From NCBI GenBank assembly GCA_027077795.1, contig JALWTT010000006.1:434001-498000 (forward strand): a stretch of DNA of 64,000 nt. Direction: 5' to 3'. The position numbers and the translations under genes were made by a program. Shown here piece after piece: positions 43,572-52,991 of this stretch. Below the pieces are notes generated by a model. It had not been told where the DNA came from and made no database searches. It worked only from the letters and a program-made list of their open reading frames with translations. How positions within the stretch are numbered: position 1 is the first letter of the stretch; each line of letters begins with the position of its first letter. Source of the DNA: Thermotogaceae bacterium. GTDB taxonomy: Bacteria; Thermotogota; Thermotogae; Thermotogales; Thermotogaceae.

Positions 43572-44687
43572 CTATTTTTCAAGATGATACTTTACTATCT
43601 CCCAGACTCTTTTGCTTGAATTCGCATCTTGATAATAGTGGACGATATTCTTCAGCCTCTCTCTTTCATCTGCGTAATAATCTGGATCGGAGAGAGATTT
43701 TAGTATTTCATCGAAGAGAGCTTTTTGGTCGAGCACTTTCGGCCCTGGTGTCCAGAGATCATACGGCTCAAGAAGAAGACCTCTTGTTTCTCTGTACACA
43801 TCCAGATCCCTTGGTATGAATATTATAGGCCTGTTTAGAAGCAGAAAATCGAAGTAAACTGAGGAGTAGTCGGTTATCAAAAGGTCAGCAGCGTTTAGAA
43901 TTTCATATAGGTCTATTTGATGCTTTTCCAAGTCGGAATTTCTTATGAATATTATTCTATCTGTTTTTGGAAATTTTTCGAAAAATTTCTCTTCCATGGG
44001 ATGAGGTTTGAATATCAGCAAAATATCATTTTGTTCCAAGAATCTGTTGAGTTCGTTGAGATCTTCATCTATTCCAAAGATACCATTTCTAAGAAAGCTT
44101 CCTTCAATCAGGTTGAAAAAGCCTTTTCTGAAAGTTGGTAGGTAAAATATTATCTTAGAATCTTCTACTTTGATGTCCAGCAATGACTTTAAATTCTCTT
44201 TACCGTTGGATTTTATTAGAAGATCATTTCTGGGCATTCCTGTTATTATATATTTACTCTCATCCACGCCAACACAAGCATTCAACAGAGTTGTGTAAAA
44301 GGCTGAATATGAGGTTATGATATCTATCATGTTGAACTCTTCATGGAATTTTCTTTTCATTTCACTGGAGATATTCTTATGTAGCAATCCTAAAGTCTTC
44401 AAAGGAAATCCATGCCAGAGCTCTATGTATATAGATCCCCTAGACTTGGCCACGAATCCATGGGTGGATATCACGATCTGACTTTTAAGAATTTTTAGTA
44501 CATTACGCTTCTTCTCAAGCTTCTGAAAATAATCGATTTTTTCGATCTCAACCTCTTTTCTCGACAATTTAGAAAACTTATAGAGAGCATATGAGTTAGA
44601 ACCGGAGAATCCGTTTACTATGAATCCAACTCTGCCTTTTTTGACGGTAGGGAAAAAGCTTAACACCTTTTTAGCTATAATTTTCAT
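43572..44687 (-). CDS. CDP-glycerol:glycerophosphotransferase family protein (TagF/TagB-like)
   Basis: 371 residues. The family core is clear: GFVAKSRGSIYIELWHGFPLK, ITGMPRNDLL, IIFYLPTFRKGF, LLIFKPHPMEEKF and LITDYSSVYFDFLLLNRPII. Such enzymes move glycerol- or ribitol-phosphate from CDP to a growing polymer on the cytoplasmic side. This is common for teichoic acids of Gram-positive bacteria and capsules of some Gram-negatives, and unexpected in a diderm Thermotogota. Codon usage here is AT-rich compared with housekeeping neighbours. Confidence 0.88.
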   Translation of the reverse strand: MKIIAKKVLSFFPTVKKGRVGFIVNGFSGSNSYALYKFSKLSRKEVEIEKIDYFQKLEKKRNVLKILKSQIVISTHGFVAKSRGSIYIELWHGFPLKTLGLLHKNISSEMKRKFHEEFNMIDIITSYSAFYTTLLNACVGVDESKYIITGMPRNDLLIKSNGKENLKSLLDIKVEDSKIIFYLPTFRKGFFNLIEGSFLRNGIFGIDEDLNELNRFLEQNDILLIFKPHPMEEKFFEKFPKTDRIIFIRNSDLEKHQIDLYEILNAADLLITDYSSVYFDFLLLNRPIIFIPRDLDVYRETRGLLLEPYDLWTPGPKVLDQKALFDEILKSLSDPDYYADERERLKNIVHYYQDANSSKRVWEIVKYHLEK

Positions 44688-44703
44688 GAACTGATCTCTC
44701 CCT

Positions 44704-45756
44704 CTATTCTAAGAAGATGATTCTGTATGGGATCCATTCTTTCGAGTGAATTGAAAACAATATCCAGATGGTCATCACCAATAGGAAAATCCCAAATGTG
44801 GAGAATGATAATATCGGCTTTGAATAAAGCTTTAATTTCCCTTTAAACCTTATCGTAAATACAGGCATAATTACATAGAAATACAGCAACAGTCGATCTC
44901 CTACTGTGAGATTCAGAAAGGCCATAGCTGATACTAGTAAAGATATATAGCTTATTTCTTTCCAGAATATGTTATCTATGTATTCATCAAACCAATTGAA
45001 ATGATCGAATACAATATACCCCAATGAGAACAGGCTTAATATCAATGCTCTAAACATTCCCCCGTGTGATACCGTGCGATTTAGTATGTAATGGATAAAA
45101 TATTTGTACAATACCCCTGAGATTGTAAGCCCTATGATTACCGTGATCACGATGTAAAACCTCCTGACCTTTCTCCTTCTCTCAGCAAGCACTATCCATA
45201 GAAAGTTCATAATGCCGGTTTTGTGAAAAAATATCGAAATTAACGCGAGCAGAAAAGATGACTTTGATCTGTTTTTAAGCTTTAAAGTTAATGCCAGCAT
45301 TCCAAGACCCAGTGCCACAGATTGCCTTGTATAACCCATTCCAACCACAACGATCATGTAAGGATAAAGAACGCTCATTCCAAGGAAGCAATCTGATTTG
45401 TTCCTATCTGAAATGTAATCTAGGAAGTAAAACACCCCTATGAGAAATAAAAAAGCGCAAATTGTATTCACTCCAAAAATGCCCCATCCCATCTTGCTGG
45501 ATATCCAATTGACTACATTATAACCAGAGTCTGAGTATAATATTGATGAAAAATTCAGAGGCATAATGCCACTTTCTATAGTGTGAAACCACTTAAGGTA
45601 TGTATTCCAGTCACCCCCAACTTCATACCTAAATCCTATGAAGGTGAGTAATACAATGAAAAGAGTTATCTTCAAAATGGTTACTGGCATGTTTTTTGAA
45701 GTACTAATCAACCAGAATGTGACTACAACGAGAAATATCGCAAAATACACTATCAT
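44704..45756 (-). CDS. EpsG/Wzy-like polysaccharide polymerase or membrane protein
   Basis: 350 residues with about 10 hydrophobic helices. The opening FRYEVGGDWNTYLKWF and GWGIFGVNTICAFLF, and later MGYTRQSVALGLGMLAL, are typical of EpsG-family proteins, in which the RxxxGxDW-like motif sits after the first helices. Likely polymerises the oligosaccharide units flipped by the Wzx-like protein. It overlaps the next glycosyltransferase gene by 4 bp. Confidence 0.82.
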   Translation of the reverse strand: MIVYFAIFLVVVTFWLISTSKNMPVTILKITLFIVLLTFIGFRYEVGGDWNTYLKWFHTIESGIMPLNFSSILYSDSGYNVVNWISSKMGWGIFGVNTICAFLFLIGVFYFLDYISDRNKSDCFLGMSVLYPYMIVVVGMGYTRQSVALGLGMLALTLKLKNRSKSSFLLALISIFFHKTGIMNFLWIVLAERRRKVRRFYIVITVIIGLTISGVLYKYFIHYILNRTVSHGGMFRALILSLFSLGYIVFDHFNWFDEYIDNIFWKEISYISLLVSAMAFLNLTVGDRLLLYFYVIMPVFTIRFKGKLKLYSKPILSFSTFGIFLLVMTIWILFSIHSKEWIPYRIIFLE

Positions 45757-46787
45757 TTTCTCAATACTCCTTTTCGCATCTCCTGGACTCTTAAAATTGT
45801 TTTAAGAGCTTTTACACCGTATTCCTCATCGAACACTCTCTTATATTTCCAGGCTCTTACTTCATTTTTAGCGAATTGATGAGCTCTTTTTCTGAGATCA
45901 CTCAAATTTCTAACTAAGAGTTCTTCTGGGAGCAAGAATCTGGTGGAGACGTTCTCGTAAGCTATCACTGGTCTGTCAACAGTCATAGCTTCAACTACGC
46001 TTAAAGGAAGCATTTCGGGAAGGTGTGAAGGGAAAATGTAGAGATCTGATGCTATTAAAAATTTCTCGGTATCTCTTTGCAAACCTATCCATTTTGCGTT
46101 TTCCGATGAAAGATCTTTCAACAATTTTCTCAGTGGCCCATCTCCAACTATCAGAAATTTTGCCTTTGGATCTCGAAAATCTCTCATAAGTGATAAGAAA
46201 TCTTCTAGTCCTTTCCCTCTTCTAAAGATTGATATAAAAGTTATCAAGTAATCATCACTGTTGCAGCTGAGAATCTCTCTGACATTCCTTCTTATCGCGG
46301 AGTATTCACTTTTACTGTACTTACGGACATGAAAGTTTGGCACTGTCCAAACCTTAATTTTTATGAAATGTCTGACTAAACGATCAAGGCGTGGGGATAT
46401 TTGAATGAAGTTTCCTAATTTTTTGTTCAATATCTTTGAAAGTAGCCAGAATTTTATAGAATTGTAATTTAGATGTTGTATATAATACGAATGCTCTTTT
46501 TCAATAAAATCCGATAGATGACGTATGAAGAACATCAAACCACGATTCGTGTGGATTATGATTCTAATGTCGTTTTTATCGAAATCCCTAACAATTTCGA
46601 AAATGTCTTTTAGAAAAACGTAGTGTATATTTTCAGTTTTTAAAGTATTGATGAATTCTTCATTTTCAATTTTAGAAGCCGCGATATAGTTTTCAATACC
46701 GAGGAGATTCAGGATCTTAGAATAATTGCGTGCAACATTTTCTCCTCCTCCGAATCGAAATTTGTCGATGATTTGTACCACTACCAA
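45753..46787 (-). CDS. Glycosyltransferase family 4-type protein
   Basis: 344 residues. FGGGENVARNYSKIL near the N-terminus and the C-terminal nucleotide-binding half with FISIFRRGKGLEDFL, FLIVGDGPLRKLL, ASDLYIFPSHLPEMLPLSVVEAMT (the E-x7-E-type region) identify a GT-B enzyme. It is AT-rich and has poor similarity to any GT4 of known specificity. It adds a sugar to the growing unit in the cytoplasm. Confidence 0.85.
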   Translation of the reverse strand: MVVVQIIDKFRFGGGENVARNYSKILNLLGIENYIAASKIENEEFINTLKTENIHYVFLKDIFEIVRDFDKNDIRIIIHTNRGLMFFIRHLSDFIEKEHSYYIQHLNYNSIKFWLLSKILNKKLGNFIQISPRLDRLVRHFIKIKVWTVPNFHVRKYSKSEYSAIRRNVREILSCNSDDYLITFISIFRRGKGLEDFLSLMRDFRDPKAKFLIVGDGPLRKLLKDLSSENAKWIGLQRDTEKFLIASDLYIFPSHLPEMLPLSVVEAMTVDRPVIAYENVSTRFLLPEELLVRNLSDLRKRAHQFAKNEVRAWKYKRVFDEEYGVKALKTILRVQEMRKGVLRK

Positions 46788-46793
46788 TCAGAT

Positions 46794-47921
46794 TCACTCC
46801 TCGTAAATTCTTGAATATCCTTCTAAAAAACTTTTTATGGAGAATCTTTCGAGAATTTTCTCAGAAGATCGCTTAACAGAAAATCTCAGATTGTTTAAAT
46901 TGTCAAGGGTATATTCAAGCACATCCCTAATTTCTTCTATGTTTTTATTCACCAAAAATCCTGTCTTTCCATCTTCGATTATATCTTCTGGTCCACCACA
47001 TTTGGTTGACACAACTGGAACACCTGCATAAAGTGCTTCAAGCACAACTAATCCAAAGGATTCGTAATCCGATGTCAGCAGGAAAACGTCGAAATCCGCC
47101 ATAAGTTTGGCCGCATCTTCTCGAAACCCCAGGAGGAAAACTTTTCTTTTTATCTCTGAATGCGTTCTGACGTACTCATTAACCGCTTTTGAATAGTAAT
47201 CTTCTACCAAAGAGCCTCCTATCCATACGAACGCAACATCATCTCTTTTTTTGAGAACTTCCGTAGCTACTTTCAGAAATCTCATGGGGTTTTTCGGTCT
47301 GTCAAGTCTTGCGACATTTCCGACTATCTTAACGTCATCAGGAATACCAAGCTCCTTTCTCAAGGTTCCTTTCGGATAAGGCTTTTCTGGTATAACAGCG
47401 TTTGGTATGATTACATATTGGCTTTCTTTACCTATCTTGTAAATTTTGGCTCTTTCTTTTTCCTTCTCGCATGGCAGCACTATCTTGTCGGTAAATTTCG
47501 CTGCAAGCCTTTCAGCCATAATTAGGATTTTCCTTTTCAAACCGGCATACTGCTCAATTCCCCAAAATCCGTGGATTGTGTATATCACTTTGCTCACTCT
47601 GGCCAATTTGGCGGCGATTCTCCCTAAAATCCCAGCTTTCGAGGAGTGAAGGTGAACAACATCGTATTTTCTTTTCTTTATAAGAGAGTATATTTCGTGC
47701 AGAGCTTTAAGATCGTCCAAAAAAGAGATTTCCCTTTTAAGGTGCTCTATGAAATGGTGCTCTACTCCTAGCTCTTCTAGTTTTTTAATCAATCTTCCGT
47801 CTCCTTGACCGTAAGCCACTTCTATTTTGAATTTGTCTTTTAGACCCTGCACAATCGTGTACACAACTTTCTGGGCCCCTGTGAAGTCAGATCTGGTTAT
47901 AATCTCCAGGACCTTCTTCAT
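46794..47921 (-). CDS. Glycosyltransferase family 4 protein
   Basis: 375 residues. TGAQKVVYTIVQGLK, DVVHLHSSKAGILGRIAAKL, IYTIHGFW and, in the C-terminal half, VARLDRPKNPMRFLKVA, GFREDAAKLMADFDVFLLTS and ESFGLVVLEALYAGVPVV with the E-x7-E motif. GT-B fold, retaining type. It overlaps the sugar transferase gene by 4 bp and acts after it in the pathway. Confidence 0.9.
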   Translation of the reverse strand: MKKVLEIITRSDFTGAQKVVYTIVQGLKDKFKIEVAYGQGDGRLIKKLEELGVEHHFIEHLKREISFLDDLKALHEIYSLIKKRKYDVVHLHSSKAGILGRIAAKLARVSKVIYTIHGFWGIEQYAGLKRKILIMAERLAAKFTDKIVLPCEKEKERAKIYKIGKESQYVIIPNAVIPEKPYPKGTLRKELGIPDDVKIVGNVARLDRPKNPMRFLKVATEVLKKRDDVAFVWIGGSLVEDYYSKAVNEYVRTHSEIKRKVFLLGFREDAAKLMADFDVFLLTSDYESFGLVVLEALYAGVPVVSTKCGGPEDIIEDGKTGFLVNKNIEEIRDVLEYTLDNLNNLRFSVKRSSEKILERFSIKSFLEGYSRIYEE

Positions 47922-49096
47922 TTTACACCTCTACCAAACAGCATCGTTTCAGCGGTTTGAAGAACTATGATGATGTATGTGAGAACACTGTAATTCTTCA
48001 CGTACCACAGATCATATGATGTCTTTATTCTATAGTCCTCTTCATATATCGTGTGCTTGTAACGTATCTGAGCCCATCCTGTTATACCAGGTTTTACTGT
48101 TGTTCTATTTATATAAAAGGGAATTTTCGACTTCATCTCATCATGAAAAATCTCCATCTCGGGTCTTGGTCCTACAACACTCATGTCGCCTTTCAAAACG
48201 TTAATAAATTGTAGTACTTCGTCCACTCTAAATCTTCTCATGATTTTCCCAACCTTTAACATTCGATCCTGAGCATCGAATCCTGGCCTTTTCTCTCTTT
48301 TGTCAAGGGTTCTGAATTTGTACATTATGAATTTCTTCTCATCTTTTCCCACCCTGGTCTGTTTGAAGACTATGGGTAAACCGTCTTCGATGAATATAGC
48401 GATGGATATCAACATTATCACTGGTGAAAACAAGATAAGACCGATAATTGAAAGAGCTATGTCCAACACCTTTATTATTTTGCTTTCACACCTGGGTTTC
48501 GAAAAAACATCTTTGTAGTAATCTTCAAACCTTCCCAGCATTTCAACGGGTATTCTTTTCAAATACTTTTCGGTGAATTTATATATCAACGGTGAATCTT
48601 TGAGGATTTCAAGTTGATGTGGCGATGTAATAACAACGTTTTCGGGTGGATACTCTAAGACGTGAGGATTCGCAGGTTTGAAGTGAATTTTGTTCAAAGT
48701 CTCTCTCTCTATCTCGCGGAATATCTCTTTCAGGTCTTCAAAGTCATCGGGGTCAACCACGTAGGTTTTCTGCGGGATGATCTTTAGAAGGATCGAGAAG
48801 GTAAGAAAGTTGGCAGAGGCGGTTATGAGGGCTACTACTATGAAGGAGTACCAAGGAGTTGGGATGTGAAGAATGCTGATCATCAAGAAAGCTAAAAAGG
48901 TACCGACGAGAACTCTAGAGACTTGGCTGAGGAGATTTTTCAAGTGTTGGAAGTCATAAGCTCGGAAAGCTAGCATGCCTAGGAGGTAAAACAAAGAGAC
49001 CAGCAGTGCTCTTCCCAAATCAGCGCCGAGCACATGAAGGAAATATGCGGTTATCAGGAAGTCCAGCACCGGCATTATAAATAAAACTGTGTCCAC
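47918..49096 (-). CDS. Polyprenyl-phosphate sugar-1-phosphate transferase (WbaP/WcaJ-like)
   Basis: 392 residues. Four or five N-terminal membrane helices (about 1-105), a cytoplasmic linker and the bacterial sugar transferase domain (about 200-392): PVIMLISIAIFIEDGLPIVFKQTRVGK, KFIMYKFRT, FRVDEVLQFINVLKGDMSVVGPRPE, TVKPGITGWAQI and ILGIIVLQT-like end. It starts the polymer by placing a sugar phosphate on undecaprenyl phosphate in the inner membrane. It is the first gene of the leftward polymer locus, 122 bp from the divergent oxidoreductase. Confidence 0.92.
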   Translation of the reverse strand: MDTVLFIMPVLDFLITAYFLHVLGADLGRALLVSLFYLLGMLAFRAYDFQHLKNLLSQVSRVLVGTFLAFLMISILHIPTPWYSFIVVALITASANFLTFSILLKIIPQKTYVVDPDDFEDLKEIFREIERETLNKIHFKPANPHVLEYPPENVVITSPHQLEILKDSPLIYKFTEKYLKRIPVEMLGRFEDYYKDVFSKPRCESKIIKVLDIALSIIGLILFSPVIMLISIAIFIEDGLPIVFKQTRVGKDEKKFIMYKFRTLDKREKRPGFDAQDRMLKVGKIMRRFRVDEVLQFINVLKGDMSVVGPRPEMEIFHDEMKSKIPFYINRTTVKPGITGWAQIRYKHTIYEEDYRIKTSYDLWYVKNYSVLTYIIIVLQTAETMLFGRGVK

Positions 49097-49218
49097 TGAA
49101 CCCCTCCCATAATTGAGACCCTTTTAACAAATAACTATAGCGATTTTGTGGTATAACTCTACCTGAAAAAGATTATATCAACTTTGTTTTCAAAGTCCAT
49201 CACTTTGGGGTGATGTTT

Positions 49219-51090
49219 TTGTACAACACCTGTATGAGGGATTGCTACGACACATGTTTGATAGAGACGAACGTTGTCAATGGGAAAATCCGAGTTAAGG
49301 GTAGCTTTAAAAATCCGATTACACATGGTTTTTTGTGTCCCAAAGGTCAGATGTTTCCAAAATGGGTTCACAGCCAAGAGAGGTTGAAAAGTCCGCTCGT
49401 GAAAAGAGATGGAAAGTTTGTTGAGGTTTCCTGGGAAAAAGCTATAGAAACAGTTGCCAGGGTCTTAAAGGATCTCATTGAAGGAGGCCAGGAGAAGAAG
49501 ATCCTTCTCTACCAATACGCTGGGGACAGAGGAGTTGTGAATTACCATTTTCCGATGAGGCTATTTCACAGGATGGGAGCGTCGTTCTTGGATCACGCGA
49601 TATGCGATAGAGCCGGTCAGGAGGCGCTCAAAGGGATATATGGAACAGCTGTTGGGATGGATCCAGAAGATCTTAAAAGCGAGAAGCTGGTGGTTTACTG
49701 GGGGATGAATCCTTTTTGGACCAATCTCCATGGATTTCAAATGATTAAAAACCTTGGACTTGAGGTATGGAGCGTGGATGTTTACAAAACTCAGACTGCA
49801 AAGCGAAGCGACAAAAGTTTTTTGATAAAGCCAGGAAGTGATCCAGAATTTGCAGCCGCTATTTTGAAGTTCATGGTGGAGAATGATCTGTATGAGAAAA
49901 GCGTTGAAAATTTGAAGGGTTTCAAGGGGCTACTGGAGAAGCTTTCAGAACTCGATATCGAACATCTTTTAAATTTGTCCGGAGTCTCTTACGAGGACTT
50001 AGAATTCTTTGCAAGGAAATTCCACGAAAAGCGTGGTGTAATCCACATAGGTTACGGATTTCAGAGGGGAAGAAGAGGTGGGGAGAGCGTCAGCCTTGTT
50101 GGGCTCATCCCAATAGTTTCTCAGGGAAGATGCTCCTTTATATATGATATGAAAGTTCTTGATAAGAGCTATGCAGAGGGGAGATTTCTCAGAGAGAAAG
50201 GGCTTAATTTGATTCCCCAGATGAAGATCTACGACTACATGGATAATGGTGCTATAAAGATGCTGTACATATACAACTCAAATCCCGCTTCAACTCTTCC
50301 AAATCCAGACAGATTCGGGGATTTAGTGAGAGAAAGAGGCATATTCACCGTAGTTCATGATATATTCATGACCGACACTGCAAGAATCGCGGATGTGGTT
50401 CTGCCAGCAAACACATTCTTTGAGAGATTCGATATAGCGGATTCTTACTACCATTCTTATGTTTCCATAAATGAGCCTGTCTTGAAAATTTCTGGGAAGA
50501 GTAACAGAGAGGTTTCGGTTATGCTTGCGGAAGCTTTGGGGTATGATGACCCGTATCTTTACGAGTCTGAAGAGAGTATTATAAGAAAGGTTTTAGAAGA
50601 TTCAGATCTAAAATACGAGGAGCTTTTGAAGAAGAAGATACTGAAAGGAAAAAGAAGGGAAAGTTGTGATCCAGGGAAGGTGATTCTCTTTGGGGAGAAA
50701 GTGAGAAAGGCTTTTGGTAGAATAGGAGAGGTTCCAGAAGGTGATCTTTTGATGATCACACCAACTTATAACATGACGGTGAGCAGTCAGTATCACAACA
50801 CTTATAAGATAGATGATCCATCTGTCCATATATCAACCTCTGATGCAGAAAGATTGGGATTGAGGGATGGAGAAGATGTGGTTTTGAGTAGCAAAGCGGG
50901 GAAGGTAGTTGTCAAATTGAGAGTGGATTCAGATGTTCCAGAGGGGTTAGTCATATCCTACAAAGCTTTCTGGAAATCCATAGCGAATTGGAATGTCAAC
51001 CAGGTGGTTCCAGAAGATTCTCAGAAGGGTTATTCTGATGCGGCTGTTTACCATCATTTTCCAGTGAATATTAGGAGGTGGGAAGGATGA
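49219..51090 (+). CDS. Molybdopterin-dependent oxidoreductase
   Basis: Starts at TTG 49219, 5 nt after GGGGTGA, giving 623 residues; a GTG at 49210 and an ATG at 49213 are alternatives. The N-terminal [4Fe-4S] site is C5-x3-C9-x3-C13-x26-C40 (NTCMRDCYDTC and FLCPKGQ). Molybdopterin-binding text follows: VYWGMNPFWTNL, KPGSDPEFAAAILK and DVVLPANTFFERFD; the C-terminal MopB domain ends FPVNIRRWEG. No signal peptide, so probably cytoplasmic. AICDRAGQEAL has Cys at the position of the active-site metal ligand region, and the partner subunits and substrate are unknown. Genes for cofactor insertion lie 4 kb downstream. Confidence 0.87.
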   Translation: MYNTCMRDCYDTCLIETNVVNGKIRVKGSFKNPITHGFLCPKGQMFPKWVHSQERLKSPLVKRDGKFVEVSWEKAIETVARVLKDLIEGGQEKKILLYQYAGDRGVVNYHFPMRLFHRMGASFLDHAICDRAGQEALKGIYGTAVGMDPEDLKSEKLVVYWGMNPFWTNLHGFQMIKNLGLEVWSVDVYKTQTAKRSDKSFLIKPGSDPEFAAAILKFMVENDLYEKSVENLKGFKGLLEKLSELDIEHLLNLSGVSYEDLEFFARKFHEKRGVIHIGYGFQRGRRGGESVSLVGLIPIVSQGRCSFIYDMKVLDKSYAEGRFLREKGLNLIPQMKIYDYMDNGAIKMLYIYNSNPASTLPNPDRFGDLVRERGIFTVVHDIFMTDTARIADVVLPANTFFERFDIADSYYHSYVSINEPVLKISGKSNREVSVMLAEALGYDDPYLYESEESIIRKVLEDSDLKYEELLKKKILKGKRRESCDPGKVILFGEKVRKAFGRIGEVPEGDLLMITPTYNMTVSSQYHNTYKIDDPSVHISTSDAERLGLRDGEDVVLSSKAGKVVVKLRVDSDVPEGLVISYKAFWKSIANWNVNQVVPEDSQKGYSDAAVYHHFPVNIRRWEG

Positions 51091-51743
51091 AAAGGTTCTA
51101 CGTTTTTCTTCTGGCCTTATCTGTGGTCGCCTTCGGTCTGGAAATTCCAAAGGAATTTGGAGAAGTGAAAAGGAAGGATTACAGGGTGATTTTCTACAAG
51201 TCAAAGATCATGGAGATCAAGTATCCTCAATTTCTCAACGAGAAGTTTAAAGATCTCAACAAGGTTCTGGAAAGCACGGTGGATTCGATGTGGAACGAGT
51301 GGAAGGACGATCTCGTTAAGAACATAAAAGCTGGTTTCAAGACTTCTTATTACCTCGAATTCTCCATAGAGCGGTTTGATGACAAAATAGTCAGCATAGT
51401 TTTTGAAGACTACGCCTACACTGGCGGAGCACACGGAATACCATCAAGAAAGGTTGTGAACTATGATCTGAAAGAGAAAAAGCTCCTGAGGCTCAGCGAC
51501 CTATTCAAAAAAGGGGTGGACTGGAAATCACAGATAAACAGATTCGTCAGAGAATATTTCAAACACGTTCCAACGTTGAACAAATTTGAGAGTATTAGCG
51601 ATGATCAGAGCTTTTATATCGGCACTTGGGGGATAGTTGTATTCTTTGCACCGTATGAATACACTCCATACGCGGCGGGTTTTCCGGAGATCCCCATATC
51701 TTTCTCCGCTCTGAAAGGTTTGAAAGACGAATACAGGAGATGA
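51087..51743 (+). CDS. Secreted DUF3298/DUF4163-type protein
   Basis: 218 residues from ATG at 51087, 8 nt after GGAGG and overlapping the oxidoreductase stop (ATGA). The signal peptide RFYVFLLALSVVAFG is followed by DUF4163-like beta-strands and the DUF3298 (RsiV C-terminal) hallmarks DYAYTGGAHGIPSRKVVNYD, LLRLSDLFKKG and FFAPYEYTPYAAGFPEI. Function unknown; homologues bind carbohydrates or sense lysozyme (RsiV), but there is no sigma factor nearby. Confidence 0.82.
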   Translation: MKRFYVFLLALSVVAFGLEIPKEFGEVKRKDYRVIFYKSKIMEIKYPQFLNEKFKDLNKVLESTVDSMWNEWKDDLVKNIKAGFKTSYYLEFSIERFDDKIVSIVFEDYAYTGGAHGIPSRKVVNYDLKEKKLLRLSDLFKKGVDWKSQINRFVREYFKHVPTLNKFESISDDQSFYIGTWGIVVFFAPYEYTPYAAGFPEIPISFSALKGLKDEYRR

Positions 51744-51747
51744 TAAC

Positions 51748-52359
51748 GTGTTTGAACATTACTACACGGAAAATCCCACCTCTCCGTTGAAGGTTCGTGA
51801 GCTTGTGTTAAAACTCAAGAATGCCCATGAATACAGGTTCAAATCGGCGAGCGGTGTTTACGCGTACAAACGCATAGACAAGGCCACCAGGATTTTGATA
51901 GAGCATCTGATTGTTGATGGAAGAAGTGTCTTGGATCTTGGATGCGGATACGGTGTTATCGGAATAGTGTTGAAGAAAGAGAATCCAGATCTTGAAGTTT
52001 ATATGAGTGATGTGAACAAAAGAGCGGTCAAGTTTGCAAAGATCAACGCTAAAGACAACAACGTGAGTGTGGATATAAGGCAAGGAGATGGTTACGAACC
52101 TTGGAAAGGTATGAAGTTTGACATGATAGTTATGAATCCTCCAATAGCCGCGGGAAAAGAAGTTTGGATGAGGCTCATAAGAGAGGCAAAAGATCACTTG
52201 AACACAGGGGGATCTCTTCAAGTGGTGGCTTTTCACAACAAAGGTGGATCGAGGATAAAGAAATTCATGGATGAAGTTTTCGAAAATGTCGAGGATGTTT
52301 GGAAAGAAGGAGGTATCAGGATATACAGATCCGTCTTGAAGATGTCGGATACAAAATAG
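51748..52359 (+). CDS. Class I SAM-dependent methyltransferase (RsmC/MTS family)
   Basis: 203 residues, GTG start. Motif I is VLDLGCGYGVIGIVL (about 68), the acidic loop SDVNKRAV, and the N6/N2-type motif MIVMNPPIAAGK (N-P-P-I) points to the MTS domain that methylates the exocyclic amine of guanine in rRNA, as in RsmC. Shorter than full RsmC because the N-terminal domain is missing. It follows the secreted protein by 4 bp. Confidence 0.88.
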   Translation: MFEHYYTENPTSPLKVRELVLKLKNAHEYRFKSASGVYAYKRIDKATRILIEHLIVDGRSVLDLGCGYGVIGIVLKKENPDLEVYMSDVNKRAVKFAKINAKDNNVSVDIRQGDGYEPWKGMKFDMIVMNPPIAAGKEVWMRLIREAKDHLNTGGSLQVVAFHNKGGSRIKKFMDEVFENVEDVWKEGGIRIYRSVLKMSDTK

Positions 52360-52991
52360 AAGGAGAATGGGTCCTGAGGAACATAAACTTCACTTTGGGT
52401 ATTGGGGACAGCTTTCTAGTTCTAGGAAGAAATGGAAGTGGGAAGACAACACTTTTGAAGCTCATCTCTGGGATAATAGAGCCATCGGAGGGTAGGATCT
52501 TCATCGATGAAAATCCAGTGAGAGATCGCGGAGAGCTTCTTGAGATAACAGGATATGTTTTTCAAAATCCGCAAACACAAGTTGTTGGTGCCACAGTTGA
52601 GGAAGATGTCGCCTTTGGACTCGAAAACATGGGGATGGAGAGGAAAAAGATGCAAGAGAGAGTTGAGGAGGTTCTCAAAGCTGTGAACCTGTGGCGGTAC
52701 AAGGAGTTTGATCCTTCCTTGCTCTCTGGAGGTCAGCTTCAGCGCCTTGCAATTGCATCTATAATAGCTCTCGATCCACCATTCTTACTACTGGATGAGC
52801 CTTTGTCCATGCTAGATCCAGAAGGTGCAAAAGAGGTGGTAGACCTGATAAAGAGGCTGTCCAAGGAAAGAGGCATCTTAATCGCCACTCATGAACCTCA
52901 CAAGTTTCCATTTATCAATGATGCTGTGCATCTGGAAAGTGGAATCATGAGAGTGGAAAAAGGAAATCCTGTGGTTTCAGATTGGATCTGA
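52299..52991 (+). CDS. ECF/CbiO-type ABC transporter ATPase
   Basis: About 230 residues from TTG at 52299, preceded by GAGG; the first residues lie in the methyltransferase frame, so the true start may be further in. Walker [37 protein letters not shown] (Q-loop of EcfA), signature [14 protein letters not shown] and Walker [16 protein letters not shown] are standard. Its first 60 bases overlap the methyltransferase in another frame. No EcfT or S subunit is encoded here. Confidence 0.85.
   Translation: MERRRYQDIQIRLEDVGYKIEGEWVLRNINFTLGIGDSFLVLGRNGSGKTTLLKLISGIIEPSEGRIFIDENPVRDRGELLEITGYVFQNPQTQVVGATVEEDVAFGLENMGMERKKMQERVEEVLKAVNLWRYKEFDPSLLSGGQLQRLAIASIIALDPPFLLLDEPLSMLDPEGAKEVVDLIKRLSKERGILIATHEPHKFPFINDAVHLESGIMRVEKGNPVVSDWI

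Noticed and set aside
49181-49196. Short hairpin ACTTTG-TTTT-CAAAGT before the oxidoreductase gene
   Set aside because: Six AT-rich base pairs are too weak to support a terminator or metal-sensing RNA.
52317-52340. A later start for the ECF-type ATPase after the AAGGAGG at 52308
   Set aside because: No ATG, GTG or TTG follows in the ATPase frame within a suitable distance; TTG at 52299 remains the only canonical start, though an ATA start cannot be excluded.
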